DNA from: an uncultured Lachnospiraceae bacterium
Lineage (GTDB): Bacteria; Bacillota; Clostridia; Lachnospirales; Lachnospiraceae
NCBI GenBank assembly: GCA_910586725.1
Contig: CAJUJL010000008.1
Coordinates: forward strand, 13,868 to 77,867
DNA: 64,000 nt
Direction: 5' to 3'
The notes under the pieces are model-generated. The model saw nothing but the letters and a program-made list of their open reading frames with translations. It did no database searches and was not told the DNA's origin. The position numbers and the translations under genes were made by a program. This document shows positions 8,419 to 16,636 of this stretch, piece after piece; the first letter of the stretch is position 1, and every line of letters starts with the position of its first letter.

Positions 8419-9628
8419 AAAAAGTATGTATCCTGCCATGAAAGAAGCCATATTAAGGCAGTTAGACCACAGCAGAGGACTTTCCAATCAGGAACTGAAA
8501 GAGTGTATTGAACAAGAGCTGAAAAAAAGGGATAAAGGCGCTTTGATTTCCTTTTCCATGAGAAAACAGTATGAAGAAAGGCTGTTTGCGGCATTTCGAA
8601 AATTTGGCGTTTTGCAGGAACTGATCGAAGATGAGGAAGTTACGGAAATTTTAGTCAATGGACCCGCGCATATTTTTTATGAAAAAAACGGCGCCCTGCA
8701 ATTGTTTTCCAAAACGTTTTCGGGAGAAGAAGAACTGGCGGATCTGATACAGACGATCTGCGCGGGCGGTAACAGAATGGTCAACGAGGCGTCTCCGATC
8801 GTAGATACCAGATTATCGGATGGTTCCCGTGTCAATATTGTATTAAATCCCGTCTCTTTGGACGGTTCAGCCATATCCATTCGCAAATTCTCCAAAGAAC
8901 CGATGAATATGCAGAAATTATTGAATTACGGTTCTTTGTCCAAAGAAATCGCATTATTTCTGGAAAAAGCGGTAAAGGCCGGATACAACATTTTTATATC
9001 CGGCGGTACAGGATCCGGAAAAACCACATTCTTAAATGCTTTGTCAGAATATATTCCCAAAGACGAACGTGTGATTACAATTGAAGATTCGGCAGAATTG
9101 CAGTTAAACGGAATTTCGAATCTGGTGCGTCTGGAAACGCGTGAAGCCGGATTTGAAGGCGTTCATTCGATTGGCATCCGGGATTTGATACGTACGGCGC
9201 TGCGAATGCGGCCAAGCCGCCTGATTGTGGGAGAGTGCCGGGGCGCAGAGGCGATAGACCTTTTGAGCGCAAATAATACGGGCCATTCCGGAAGTCTTGG
9301 AACGGGTCATGCGAACAGTACGAGCGATATGATCGGACGGCTTGAAACAATGGTGTTGATGGGGATGGAAATTCCGGTATCGGCCATACGCGGCCAGATT
9401 GCGTCCGGCATAGATTTGTTTGTTCATTTAGGAAGGCTGCGCGATAAAAGCAGAAAAGTTCTGGAAATTGCGGAACTGGAAGGCGTTGTCGCCGGAGAGA
9501 TCCGTTTGCATATCTTATACCGGTTTTTGGAGACAGGAGAAGAGGAGGGAAGCATAAAGGGAAGATGGGAAAAAACAGGAGAGCTTCTGCACAGAGAAAA
9601 ATGGATAGCAGCCGGATTTCAAAACTGA
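8411..9628 (+). CDS. cpaF: CpaF/TadA secretion ATPase
   Basis: Hexameric cytoplasmic ATPase that powers Flp pilus assembly, 405 residues. After an N-terminal helical domain (about 1 to 80) comes the EVTEILVNGP strand typical of CpaF, then the core: Walker A GGTGSGKTT at about residues 198 to 206, the Asp box around VITIEDSAELQL, Walker B RLIVGECRGAEA, and the His box TGHANS. I choose TTG 8411 because GGAGGGG lies six bases before it; the frame continues upstream without a better start. It overlaps the previous gene by eight bases. Confidence 0.95.
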   Translation: MDEKSMYPAMKEAILRQLDHSRGLSNQELKECIEQELKKRDKGALISFSMRKQYEERLFAAFRKFGVLQELIEDEEVTEILVNGPAHIFYEKNGALQLFSKTFSGEEELADLIQTICAGGNRMVNEASPIVDTRLSDGSRVNIVLNPVSLDGSAISIRKFSKEPMNMQKLLNYGSLSKEIALFLEKAVKAGYNIFISGGTGSGKTTFLNALSEYIPKDERVITIEDSAELQLNGISNLVRLETREAGFEGVHSIGIRDLIRTALRMRPSRLIVGECRGAEAIDLLSANNTGHSGSLGTGHANSTSDMIGRLETMVLMGMEIPVSAIRGQIASGIDLFVHLGRLRDKSRKVLEIAELEGVVAGEIRLHILYRFLETGEEEGSIKGRWEKTGELLHREKWIAAGFQN

Positions 9629-10335
9629 AAAGATGGGGCGCGGCAGCGGCGGTTTCTTTTGGAATAAGCGTTTTTATCGCAGCGCTGTTTTATAATTCGC
9701 CGTGGGGCATGTGCAGCGCGCCGGTTGTGTTTTTTCTGTCAGATAAGGTTCTGGAAACAAGCCGGAGAAAAAGAGAGAAAAAACGGTTAAATTTGGAGTT
9801 TAAAGATTATATGTATGCGGTCAGCGGTCTGCTTGCAGCCGGAAACTCCGTAGAGAGAGCATTTTTGACAGCGCTTGCGGATGTGCGTTTGTTATATGGG
9901 GAAGATTCGGTTCTGCTTAAGATGCTTGGGGGAATGGAAAAAAGGCTTTTTGTACAGGAGCCGGTGGAACATATTTTAAAGGATTTTGCAGAAGAAAGTC
10001 AAAGTGAGGATATAGAAAATTTCGTCGAAATTTTTTGTTATGCAAAACGCGGCGGGGGAGATTTTATCCATATTATAGCGACTTCCGTCGGAAGAATATG
10101 TGACAAAATCGAAGTTTTGGAGGAAATTCATACGGTCATGGCCGAAAAAGCGCTGGAACAGAAGGTTATGTGCATAACGCCCCTTGGCATTCTGCTGTTT
10201 TTCAAGGTGACGTCGCCGGAATTTATCGGGAGGCTGTATGGAAATTTGTTTGGCGTTTGCATTATGACGGCTGCGCTGCTGCTCTATGGACTGGCATTTT
10301 TTCTGGGAATGAAAATTGTGGAGGTAGAAATTTAG
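9565..10335 (+). CDS. TadB-like F-family platform protein
   Basis: Inner-membrane platform protein of the Flp pilus, 256 residues. It has an N-terminal hydrophobic pair (about residues 20 to 55), a cytoplasmic type II secretion F domain (DYMYAVSGLLAAGNSVERAF through the IENFVEIFCYAKRGGGDF loop), and two C-terminal membrane segments (about 200 to 250). Its first 64 bases overlap the end of cpaF; a shorter start at ATG 9601 is possible. It precedes the second F-family protein by two bases, the usual TadB-TadC order. Confidence 0.85.
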   Translation: MGKNRRASAQRKMDSSRISKLKRWGAAAAVSFGISVFIAALFYNSPWGMCSAPVVFFLSDKVLETSRRKREKKRLNLEFKDYMYAVSGLLAAGNSVERAFLTALADVRLLYGEDSVLLKMLGGMEKRLFVQEPVEHILKDFAEESQSEDIENFVEIFCYAKRGGGDFIHIIATSVGRICDKIEVLEEIHTVMAEKALEQKVMCITPLGILLFFKVTSPEFIGRLYGNLFGVCIMTAALLLYGLAFFLGMKIVEVEI

Positions 10336-10337
10336 CA

Positions 10338-11621
10338 ATGATTTTATGTGGCATACTATGCGTCATTTTGTTTGCGGGCATGATTTTGCTGCGCAGACAG
10401 GTTTTTTGGGAAAGGGTTCGAAGTCCGTGTTATATATTTTGGGCCTTTAGCTTTATGGGATTTTTGGCGGCAGCTTCAGGAAATGGAGAAGCGGACGCAA
10501 TTGCATCGGGACAGGTGGCAAGAAATGATCCGGGAGATGGGATGCTTGAGACGGAAGCATATGTTTATCTGCACGAAGAAGAGACTGAGTATCCGGTTAC
10601 GATTGCGATTCCGGAGAGAAAGTTCCAAAAGGAAGAGGAACAGAAACTGCTTGCAGAGGCGGAAGAAGAAATGAAAGCTTCTTTTTGCGGAGAAAATCCG
10701 TCGCTTGACCGGATTTCATCAAATCCCAGGGTTTTGGAAAGCTACCGGGACGGGAAAGTATCAGCGGAATGGATGTTTTCCGAAACGGATATTATTTCAA
10801 TGGAAGGAGAAATCTTCTGGGAAGAAATGACGAAGGAAAGGCAAAAAGTCAAGGCGTTTGTTGAGTTCAAATGCGGCGGCAGCGAAGCGTTTCACGAATT
10901 TTCGTTTTGGATTGTTTCAAAAGAGAAAAGCAAAAGAGAAAAGACGGTTTCAAAAATTAAAGAGCAGATTGCAATGCAGGATGAAACAGAAAAGGTTGTC
11001 AGGCTGCCGGATTCTGTTGCCGGACAGAAAATAACATGGAGAGGGGCAGAGGCCACACAGGAGCTGGAAATTTTAGGATTGGGAGCAATCGCGTCTTTTG
11101 CCGCTTTTTATACCGCAAAAGAACAAAAGGAAAAACAGAAGCAAAAAAGGAAGCGAAACCTGCTTTTGTCCTATCCGGAATTTGTCAGCAAGCTTTCTCT
11201 GCTTTTGGGGGCCGGCATGACAATATCCGGCGCGCTTAGGAAAATGAATCAGATGTATCAGAAAAAGCAGGAAACCGGCGGGCGAAAAGAAGAAGTCTAT
11301 GAGGAATTGCACCGTATGGTTTGTGAGATGGACAACGGAATGGGAGAATTCAGGGCCTATCAGGATTTTTCGGAGCGGTGTGATCTGCAGCCGTACCGCA
11401 AGCTCGTATCGCTTCTGACCGCGGGACAAAAGGCCGGAAGCCGCAAGTTGATGGAGAAATTAAACGAAGAAGCGGACAGGGTATTTCTGGAGCGGAAAAA
11501 TGCGGCGCGCAGACTTGGCGAGGAAGCGGGAACAAAAATGCTGTTTCCGATGATGCTGCTGTTAGTAATCGTGATGGCAATTGTGATTGTGCCCGCATTT
11601 TTATCCATTTATGGAACATAG
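10338..11621 (+). CDS. TadC-like F-family protein with large extracytoplasmic insert
   Basis: A 427-residue platform protein. Two hydrophobic segments (about 3 to 18 and 31 to 46) are followed by about 200 polar residues, another hydrophobic stretch (ILGLGAIASFAAFY, about 250), a basic loop, and then the F domain (SYPEFVSKLSLLLGAGMTI through QKAGSRKLMEKL). The C-terminus is a membrane helix (MLLLVIVMAIVIVPAF). The polar block between the early and middle segments is unusual: typical TadC proteins are about 300 residues. By topology it probably faces outside. I choose ATG 10338 because the longer frame overlaps TadB heavily. Confidence 0.8.
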   Translation: MILCGILCVILFAGMILLRRQVFWERVRSPCYIFWAFSFMGFLAAASGNGEADAIASGQVARNDPGDGMLETEAYVYLHEEETEYPVTIAIPERKFQKEEEQKLLAEAEEEMKASFCGENPSLDRISSNPRVLESYRDGKVSAEWMFSETDIISMEGEIFWEEMTKERQKVKAFVEFKCGGSEAFHEFSFWIVSKEKSKREKTVSKIKEQIAMQDETEKVVRLPDSVAGQKITWRGAEATQELEILGLGAIASFAAFYTAKEQKEKQKQKRKRNLLLSYPEFVSKLSLLLGAGMTISGALRKMNQMYQKKQETGGRKEEVYEELHRMVCEMDNGMGEFRAYQDFSERCDLQPYRKLVSLLTAGQKAGSRKLMEKLNEEADRVFLERKNAARRLGEEAGTKMLFPMMLLLVIVMAIVIVPAFLSIYGT

Positions 11622-11646
11622 AAAAAGAACAGGAGGAAACAGAAAA

Positions 11647-11817
11647 ATGAGAACATGGGAAGAATTTTTAAAGGAAGAAAATGCAAACGGGGTTGTAGAA
11701 GTAATATTGATCCTTGTTGTTTTGATTGGAGCGGTCGTGATTTTCAGAAAACAGCTTCAGTCGTTGGTGCAGGAATTGATGAATTCCGTGGAAAAGAAAG
11801 CAAAAGCAGTGCAATGA
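11647..11817 (+). CDS. Flp1-type pilin (type IVb)
   Basis: A 56-residue pilin candidate, the likely main subunit of the fibre. It has a short charged N-terminus (MRTWEEFLKEENANG) and then a hydrophobic stalk (VVEVILILVVLIGAVVIF) with the glutamate expected at position +5 after the cleavage site; cleavage would fall at Gly-15/Val-16 by the two prepilin peptidases of the locus. The tail is short and polar. It is too short to have a globular head. Its stop overlaps the start of the next gene (ATGA). Confidence 0.85.
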   Translation: MRTWEEFLKEENANGVVEVILILVVLIGAVVIFRKQLQSLVQELMNSVEKKAKAVQ

Positions 11818-13322
11818 CGGCAAACAAAAGACAAAAAGCGGAGGCGTCCGTTACGGTTCCCTTATGCATCGCGCTGACCATCCTGGCAGTATTTATCCTG
11901 GGGCTTGTGGAAGCGGCAAGATATTATGGACTGAAAGAAAACGCAAAAGATGTTACAAATTTGGCCGTAGAGTCGTTGTTTGCTGGCTATCAGCCGTTTT
12001 TGCTAAAAGAGTACCGGATGTTTTTTCTGGACGGCGGTTTTGGTTTGGACCGGCTGAACCTTGAGGCGGCCGAAGATGAGATGGAAATGCTGCTTTATGA
12101 AAATCTGATTGCCGCAAAAGAAAAGGACGGGATGTTTCTGTACCACATGAGTACGGCAGATGCAGAAGTGACCGAATACCGGCTGGCTACCGACGATAAC
12201 GGTAAGGTATTTGAAGCGCATGCCGCAAACGTCATGAAACGGGAAATTGGAAAGCGCGCCGCAAAAGAAATCCTGGAGAAAATCCGGGGGATTCAGGACA
12301 AAGATTCTCTGGATCCGGAGGAAGCAATCAAAAATGCCGATCAAACATTGCAGGAGTGGAAAGCGCAGACAGAAAAAGAAGGGGACGCCGCAAAAGCACA
12401 GACAGAGGAAGTAAAAGAGCAAAAAGAAACTACTGCGCCAAGTCAGGAAGTATTAGAAAATCCGATGGATACCATCAAAACAGTGCGCAAAAACGGAGTT
12501 CTGGCTCTTGTGCTTCCTCCTGAAAAAACCGTTTCCGCGAAAACCGTTTCTGTGGATCAGTGTCTGATGAAAAGAAAACTGCAAAAAGGGAATTTTCATC
12601 CGCAGACAGACGTTTCATGGTATGACAGGATTTTAATGCAGGAATTTATCAAGCAGTTTGCGGGGAACGCGCTTCATCCTTCCGAAAACGGCGCGCTTTC
12701 CTATGGCGTGGAATACGTAGTCGCAGGAAAAGACAGTGACGAGAAAAATTTAAAAAAAATCGTAAACATGCTGCTGCTTTTGCGGGAATCCATCAATTTT
12801 TTGTACCTGCAGACGGATGGAGCAAAGAAAGCGGAGGCTTTGGCAGCGGCAACAGCAATTGCGGGGGCCTCTGCAAATCCTCTGGTCATAACGGCGGTCA
12901 AACAGGGGATTTTAGCCGCATGGGCGTATATAGAAAGCATCTGCGATGTAAAAGCCCTGCTTTCCGGTGGTAAAATCCCTCTGGTAAAAAAAGCCGGAAA
13001 CTGGCAGACACAGTTATCCAATCTGGCCGGCGGCACGGGAATGGATTACAAAGGAGAGTCAAGCGGACTGTCTTATGAAACGTATCTGGATGTTTTTTTG
13101 TATGCAAAAACAGTAAAACAGGCTGCGTACCGCACGATGGATTTGATGGAGTGGAATACGCGAAATGAAGACGGATACGAGAATTGCAGAATGGACCGTA
13201 TGATTACGGGCATGAAAATAACAGGAGAGTATAATGCGGACGCGGTGTTTTCAGGAATATTTGGCAAAGAATATGACTTTAACTTCCATTTTTTGGAACG
13301 GGCGGAGTATGTATATCAGTAA
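11814..13322 (+). CDS. DUF5702-type Tad locus protein
   Basis: A 502-residue protein with a TadE/TadG-like N-terminus: a short basic leader (TANKRQKAEASVTVPLC) and one membrane helix (IALTILAVFILGLVEAA), then a large extracytoplasmic part. Features include VTNLAVESLFAGYQPFLL, EYRMFFLDGGFG, and an Ala-rich hydrophobic patch around 340 to 380 (ALAAATAIAGASANPLVI). Clostridial Tad loci carry such a protein, which I match from memory to DUF5702; its role is unknown, presumably a minor pilin-like or assembly component. The start ATG overlaps the Flp1 stop by four bases. Confidence 0.75.
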   Translation: MTANKRQKAEASVTVPLCIALTILAVFILGLVEAARYYGLKENAKDVTNLAVESLFAGYQPFLLKEYRMFFLDGGFGLDRLNLEAAEDEMEMLLYENLIAAKEKDGMFLYHMSTADAEVTEYRLATDDNGKVFEAHAANVMKREIGKRAAKEILEKIRGIQDKDSLDPEEAIKNADQTLQEWKAQTEKEGDAAKAQTEEVKEQKETTAPSQEVLENPMDTIKTVRKNGVLALVLPPEKTVSAKTVSVDQCLMKRKLQKGNFHPQTDVSWYDRILMQEFIKQFAGNALHPSENGALSYGVEYVVAGKDSDEKNLKKIVNMLLLLRESINFLYLQTDGAKKAEALAAATAIAGASANPLVITAVKQGILAAWAYIESICDVKALLSGGKIPLVKKAGNWQTQLSNLAGGTGMDYKGESSGLSYETYLDVFLYAKTVKQAAYRTMDLMEWNTRNEDGYENCRMDRMITGMKITGEYNADAVFSGIFGKEYDFNFHFLERAEYVYQ

Positions 13323-13355
13323 TCAGGCGAAATACGAATACAAGGGGGTGTCTCT

Positions 13356-14180
13356 TTGCAAAGTAAAAAAATCTCTCTACCTGTAAAATGCAAAGTGTTT
13401 TCAAAACAAATTGATAAAGAGGCGCCTCTTTGTATTCGTATGGAAGCCTCTTATATGGCGGAGACAGCGGTGGCAATCCCCTTTTTTGCCGGGTTTATGG
13501 CATTATTGTTGTTTTTCTTTCAGGTTTTGATGATACAGCAGGAAGTCGGCAATGCGCTGTATATCGCGGGAAGAGAGCTGTCGGTAATGGAGAGCCGCGA
13601 AAACAAAGGGTCGGATGTAAGCGTTTTGGCTGCTAAGGCCCTGCTGATGAGACATATGCCGAAAGAATCGGTAGCTGAAACATTTGTCAGAGGCGGGAAA
13701 TTTGGCATATCGCTTGGCAAATCCGATTTATCCGGCGATTATATCCGCTTGCAGGCAGATTACGGGATACCCATTCCTTTTGGCTTATTCGGCAGACAGG
13801 AAATTAAGGTTACTCAGAAATTAAAGCTGCGTAAGTGGACAGGCAGCACGGGCGCAGATGGGAAAGAGGAGATGGTATACATTACGCCGACAGGCAGCGT
13901 ATATCACAAAAAGAAGGATTGCAGCTACTTAAGGCCATCTGTTAAAACGGCGCAGTCAAACAGGATTTCGGATTTGAGAAATGCGGATGGCGGCAAATAT
14001 TATTCCTGCCCGAAATGTATAAAACAGAAAAATGAGAATAACATAACAGTGTTTATTACAGAATATGGAAACCGTTACCACGGCAAAAGGGACTGCAGTA
14101 AATTAAAACGTACGGTGTTTACGGTTCCGATTTCTGAGATTGGTGACAGAAGAACGTGCAGTAAATGCGGAGGGGAGTAA
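13356..14180 (+). CDS. TadE-like pseudopilin with two C-terminal His/Cys modules
   Basis: A 274-residue protein. Residues 30 to 65 are TadE-like (RMEASYMAETAVAIPFFAG, then a hydrophobic helix LLLFFFQVLMI); the next 100 residues form a small extracytoplasmic domain. The C-terminus holds two copies of a roughly 50-residue module: MVYITPTGSVYHKKKDCSYL with CPKC, and VFITEYGNRYHGKRDCSKL with CSKC. Each offers one His and three Cys, a pattern known from small putative metal-binding domains at the ends of some Firmicute exported proteins. TTG 13356 follows AAGGGGGTG. Zinc binding is inferred. Confidence 0.8.
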   Translation: MQSKKISLPVKCKVFSKQIDKEAPLCIRMEASYMAETAVAIPFFAGFMALLLFFFQVLMIQQEVGNALYIAGRELSVMESRENKGSDVSVLAAKALLMRHMPKESVAETFVRGGKFGISLGKSDLSGDYIRLQADYGIPIPFGLFGRQEIKVTQKLKLRKWTGSTGADGKEEMVYITPTGSVYHKKKDCSYLRPSVKTAQSNRISDLRNADGGKYYSCPKCIKQKNENNITVFITEYGNRYHGKRDCSKLKRTVFTVPISEIGDRRTCSKCGGE

Positions 14181-14183
14181 TTT

Positions 14184-14612
14184 ATGATACAATCGTGTGT
14201 TTTACTTGGAACATTGGGGCTGCACAGCATTGAAGATATAAGGCAGAAAAAAATTACGGTGAATCTTACGTTGATTTCCGCAATTTTAGGAGTTTTACTT
14301 CATTTGCTGTTTCAGAATCAAAGTATTTTTATGATGCTGACAGGCATGCTTTCGGGAGCGGCGGTACTTGCGGCTGCCTGCCTGACAAAAGGTAAAATCG
14401 GCATCGGAGACGGCATGGTGTTTATGCTGACCGGGTTATATCTGGGACTCAAAGAAAATCTTCTGCTGATGTTGATTTCTTTTTCGGCGGCGGGCCTTTG
14501 GGCGTTATTTCTGATTACGGTCCGGCATTGTAAAAAGACTGAAAGAATTCCGCTTGTTCCGTTTTTATTTTTTGGATACAGTCTGATGATTTTTTGTGAG
14601 GTGTGTATATGA
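14184..14612 (+). CDS. Second prepilin peptidase, A24 family
   Basis: A 142-residue integral membrane protein. It shows both A24 motifs: the first aspartate in IEDIRQKKITVNL and the GIGD of GKIGIGDGMVFML. It is as short as CpaA/TadV peptidases and lacks the methylase domain. Two such peptidases in one operon suggest separate substrates, for example Flp1 versus the TadE-like proteins. It starts three bases after the preceding stop and its stop overlaps the next start. Confidence 0.87.
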   Translation: MIQSCVLLGTLGLHSIEDIRQKKITVNLTLISAILGVLLHLLFQNQSIFMMLTGMLSGAAVLAAACLTKGKIGIGDGMVFMLTGLYLGLKENLLLMLISFSAAGLWALFLITVRHCKKTERIPLVPFLFFGYSLMIFCEVCI

Positions 14613-14815
14613 GGCAGGAAGCGTCTTTTACCGTAGAATTGGCTATATTATTGCCTGTAGTGATGTTTGTGCTGTTTGCGCCGTTACATATGGGCTATAG
14701 AATGTATGAACAGACAAAGCAAAAATCGGTAAGTGCATGGGAGGGTGCATTTTGCGCGGAAGAGAAAGTAAGGAAAATCCGGTTTGTGGAAAACGTTTGG
14801 GAGGGATTAAAATGA
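14609..14815 (+). CDS. Small TadE-like minor pilin
   Basis: A 68-residue protein with a short leader (MRQEASFTVE) and one membrane helix (LAILLPVVMFVLFAPLHMGY), followed by a polar tail. The glutamate inside SFTVELAI is the usual TadE position. It is shorter than typical TadE (150 residues), which may mean a truncated paralogue or a true minor pseudopilin. Start and stop both overlap neighbours by four bases (ATGA), so it is translated together with them. Confidence 0.7.
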   Translation: MRQEASFTVELAILLPVVMFVLFAPLHMGYRMYEQTKQKSVSAWEGAFCAEEKVRKIRFVENVWEGLK

Positions 14816-15894
14816 CAGAGTACAGAAGGTATCAGGGGAAGAGCTATATGGTCGTAAGCGATGACAAGGCTGCGCATGGATACGAATACGCAATGCTGAC
14901 AAAAAATAAGATGAAAGGGCTGCTTCCGGTCAAAATCTCCAATGCCGACGCGTATACGCAGTACTGGTATGACATCAGCGGCAGACAGACTCTGGAGGAT
15001 CGTATGAAAATCAGAAAGGGAGGGAGCGGTTTGCTGAAAAAACTGATGGCAGCGCTGGCGGAGACCCTGGATGAGGCAAGTGAATTTCTTCTTTGTGAAG
15101 ACGGGATTTGTCTGTCTGCGGAGCAAATTTTTATTGATACAAATGAAACACAGGTCTTGTTTTGTTACAGGCCGTTTCAAAAGGAGCCGTTTGCGGAGGC
15201 ATTGGGCAGTTTTATGGAATATTTTATTTCTCATATGCAGCATGATAACAGAGCGGATACGCAGAAATGTTATGCGGTATACGAAAAGTGTCAGCAAAAA
15301 AATATCACAATAGACGAATTGCTCCAGATTCTTTTTGAAGAAGAAAAGGAGGAATATTTCGAAAAAGAAGAAGAGCCGGAAATGAAGCCGGTGAAACATG
15401 AAGCAAAAGAAAAATGCCATCTGCAAAGACCGCAGTACAGGAAATTGCTTGCATGTCTGCCCGGCAGACCTGATTGGAGCAGAAACCGTACTTTGTTTGG
15501 AAAAAAATCTGTTTCAGGTGAATCGTATGCGTTTGAACCCGAAGAGGGTCCGACGGAACAGTCGAATCCAACCGTACTGCTTGGAAGCGAGGTCAAAGAG
15601 ATTATAGGAGAGTTTCGATATGAGGGAGAGGCGGAGCAATCCAATCTGAAAGTGACGTCTGCGATGTTTTTGATTGGCAGCCAGAGGGATGAAGCGGACG
15701 GGATTATTTTGGACGATACCGTGAGCCGGATTCATGCGAGAATTACGAGGGAGGGAGACGGTTATTATTTAGAGGATATGAATTCCACCAATGGAACATA
15801 TCGGAACGGAGAGGCGCTAAATTATAAGGAAAAAGTAAAATTGGAAAAAAACGACAGGATTTCTTTTGCGAAGCAGCAGTACCGCTTTGTGTAA
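14812..15894 (+). CDS. DUF6382/FHA domain protein of the Tad locus
   Basis: A 360-residue cytoplasmic protein. Residues 1 to about 190 match the N-terminal domain I associate with DUF6382. A charged linker (about 190 to 250) leads to a C-terminal FHA domain with its hallmark pattern: FLIGSQRDEADGIILDD, VSRIHARI, and EDMNSTNGTYRNG. FHA domains bind phosphothreonine, so this protein may link pilus assembly to a Ser/Thr kinase encoded elsewhere. It is the last gene of the Tad operon; start ATG 14812 follows GGGAGGG and overlaps the preceding stop. Confidence 0.85.
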   Translation: MTEYRRYQGKSYMVVSDDKAAHGYEYAMLTKNKMKGLLPVKISNADAYTQYWYDISGRQTLEDRMKIRKGGSGLLKKLMAALAETLDEASEFLLCEDGICLSAEQIFIDTNETQVLFCYRPFQKEPFAEALGSFMEYFISHMQHDNRADTQKCYAVYEKCQQKNITIDELLQILFEEEKEEYFEKEEEPEMKPVKHEAKEKCHLQRPQYRKLLACLPGRPDWSRNRTLFGKKSVSGESYAFEPEEGPTEQSNPTVLLGSEVKEIIGEFRYEGEAEQSNLKVTSAMFLIGSQRDEADGIILDDTVSRIHARITREGDGYYLEDMNSTNGTYRNGEALNYKEKVKLEKNDRISFAKQQYRFV

Positions 15895-15899
15895 ATAAC

Positions 15900-15927
15900 T
15901 TGAAAAAATCTTTATAACGCTTATAAT
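15900..15927 (+). promoter_or_regulatory. Promoter of the rhomboid gene
   Basis: TTGAAA (15900-15905), 16-base spacer, TATAAT (15922-15927), directly after the Tad operon and 29 bases ahead of the rhomboid start. It suggests that the rhomboid protease is transcribed apart from the pilus genes. Confidence 0.65.
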
Positions 15928-15955
15928 AGAATGCAAAAAGAAACAGGGGTATTTC

Positions 15956-16636
15956 ATGAAACAAAATTTTTGGACCAAAATACCGATTGTAACGACAGTT
16001 CTGGTGGGATTCAATATATGCGTATGGATTTTTTTGGAAGCGACGGGGGATTCAAATGATACGTTGTTCATGGTGGAACATGGAGCGTCATTTTTGCCGT
16101 ATATCGTTTATGAGGGAGAGTGGTGGAGGCTTTTTACCAGCATGTTTTTCCATTTTGGCTCCGAGCATTTGTGCAACAATATGCTGATGTTAGGCCTTAT
16201 GGGCCCAAGGCTGGAACATGTTTTAGGGAGCGTCCGTTTTGGCATTTTATATGTTTTGTCCGGTTTGTCCGGCAGCCTGCTTTCACTGTATCAGGAAATG
16301 CGCGCAGAAGAATTTGCTGTTTCCGCGGGCGCTTCGGGGGCGGTGTTTGGAGTCGTAGGAGGTCTGCTTGCCTGGGCTCTCCTGAACAAAGGAAAGGTAG
16401 AGGGGCTTACGACCAGAGGGCTGCTCATGATGGCGGCGCTTAGCCTTTATTATGGATTTTCTACGGCAGGAGTAGATAATTGGGGGCATATCGGAGGGAT
16501 TTTGGGAGGTTTTCTGCTGGGCGTCATTTTTGCAGTCTTTTCAAAAATCATTGATTTTGGGAAAGGAAAACAATATACTAAAGATGTAGAATCGCAGACA
16601 CAAAATTCTTTGGATGGAGGCAATCATGAAGATTAA
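15956..16636 (+). CDS. Rhomboid family intramembrane serine protease
   Basis: A 226-residue multispanning membrane protease. The catalytic serine sits in GASGAVFG (Ser127) and the histidine in NWGHIGG (His178); the HxxxN-type motif of the second helix appears as EHLCNNMLMLG. The C-terminus is short and polar. Substrates are unknown. It starts at ATG 15956 behind its own promoter and ends 11 bases inside the next gene's start region, so the flavodoxin/SCP2 gene is probably co-transcribed. Confidence 0.93.
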   Translation: MKQNFWTKIPIVTTVLVGFNICVWIFLEATGDSNDTLFMVEHGASFLPYIVYEGEWWRLFTSMFFHFGSEHLCNNMLMLGLMGPRLEHVLGSVRFGILYVLSGLSGSLLSLYQEMRAEEFAVSAGASGAVFGVVGGLLAWALLNKGKVEGLTTRGLLMMAALSLYYGFSTAGVDNWGHIGGILGGFLLGVIFAVFSKIIDFGKGKQYTKDVESQTQNSLDGGNHED

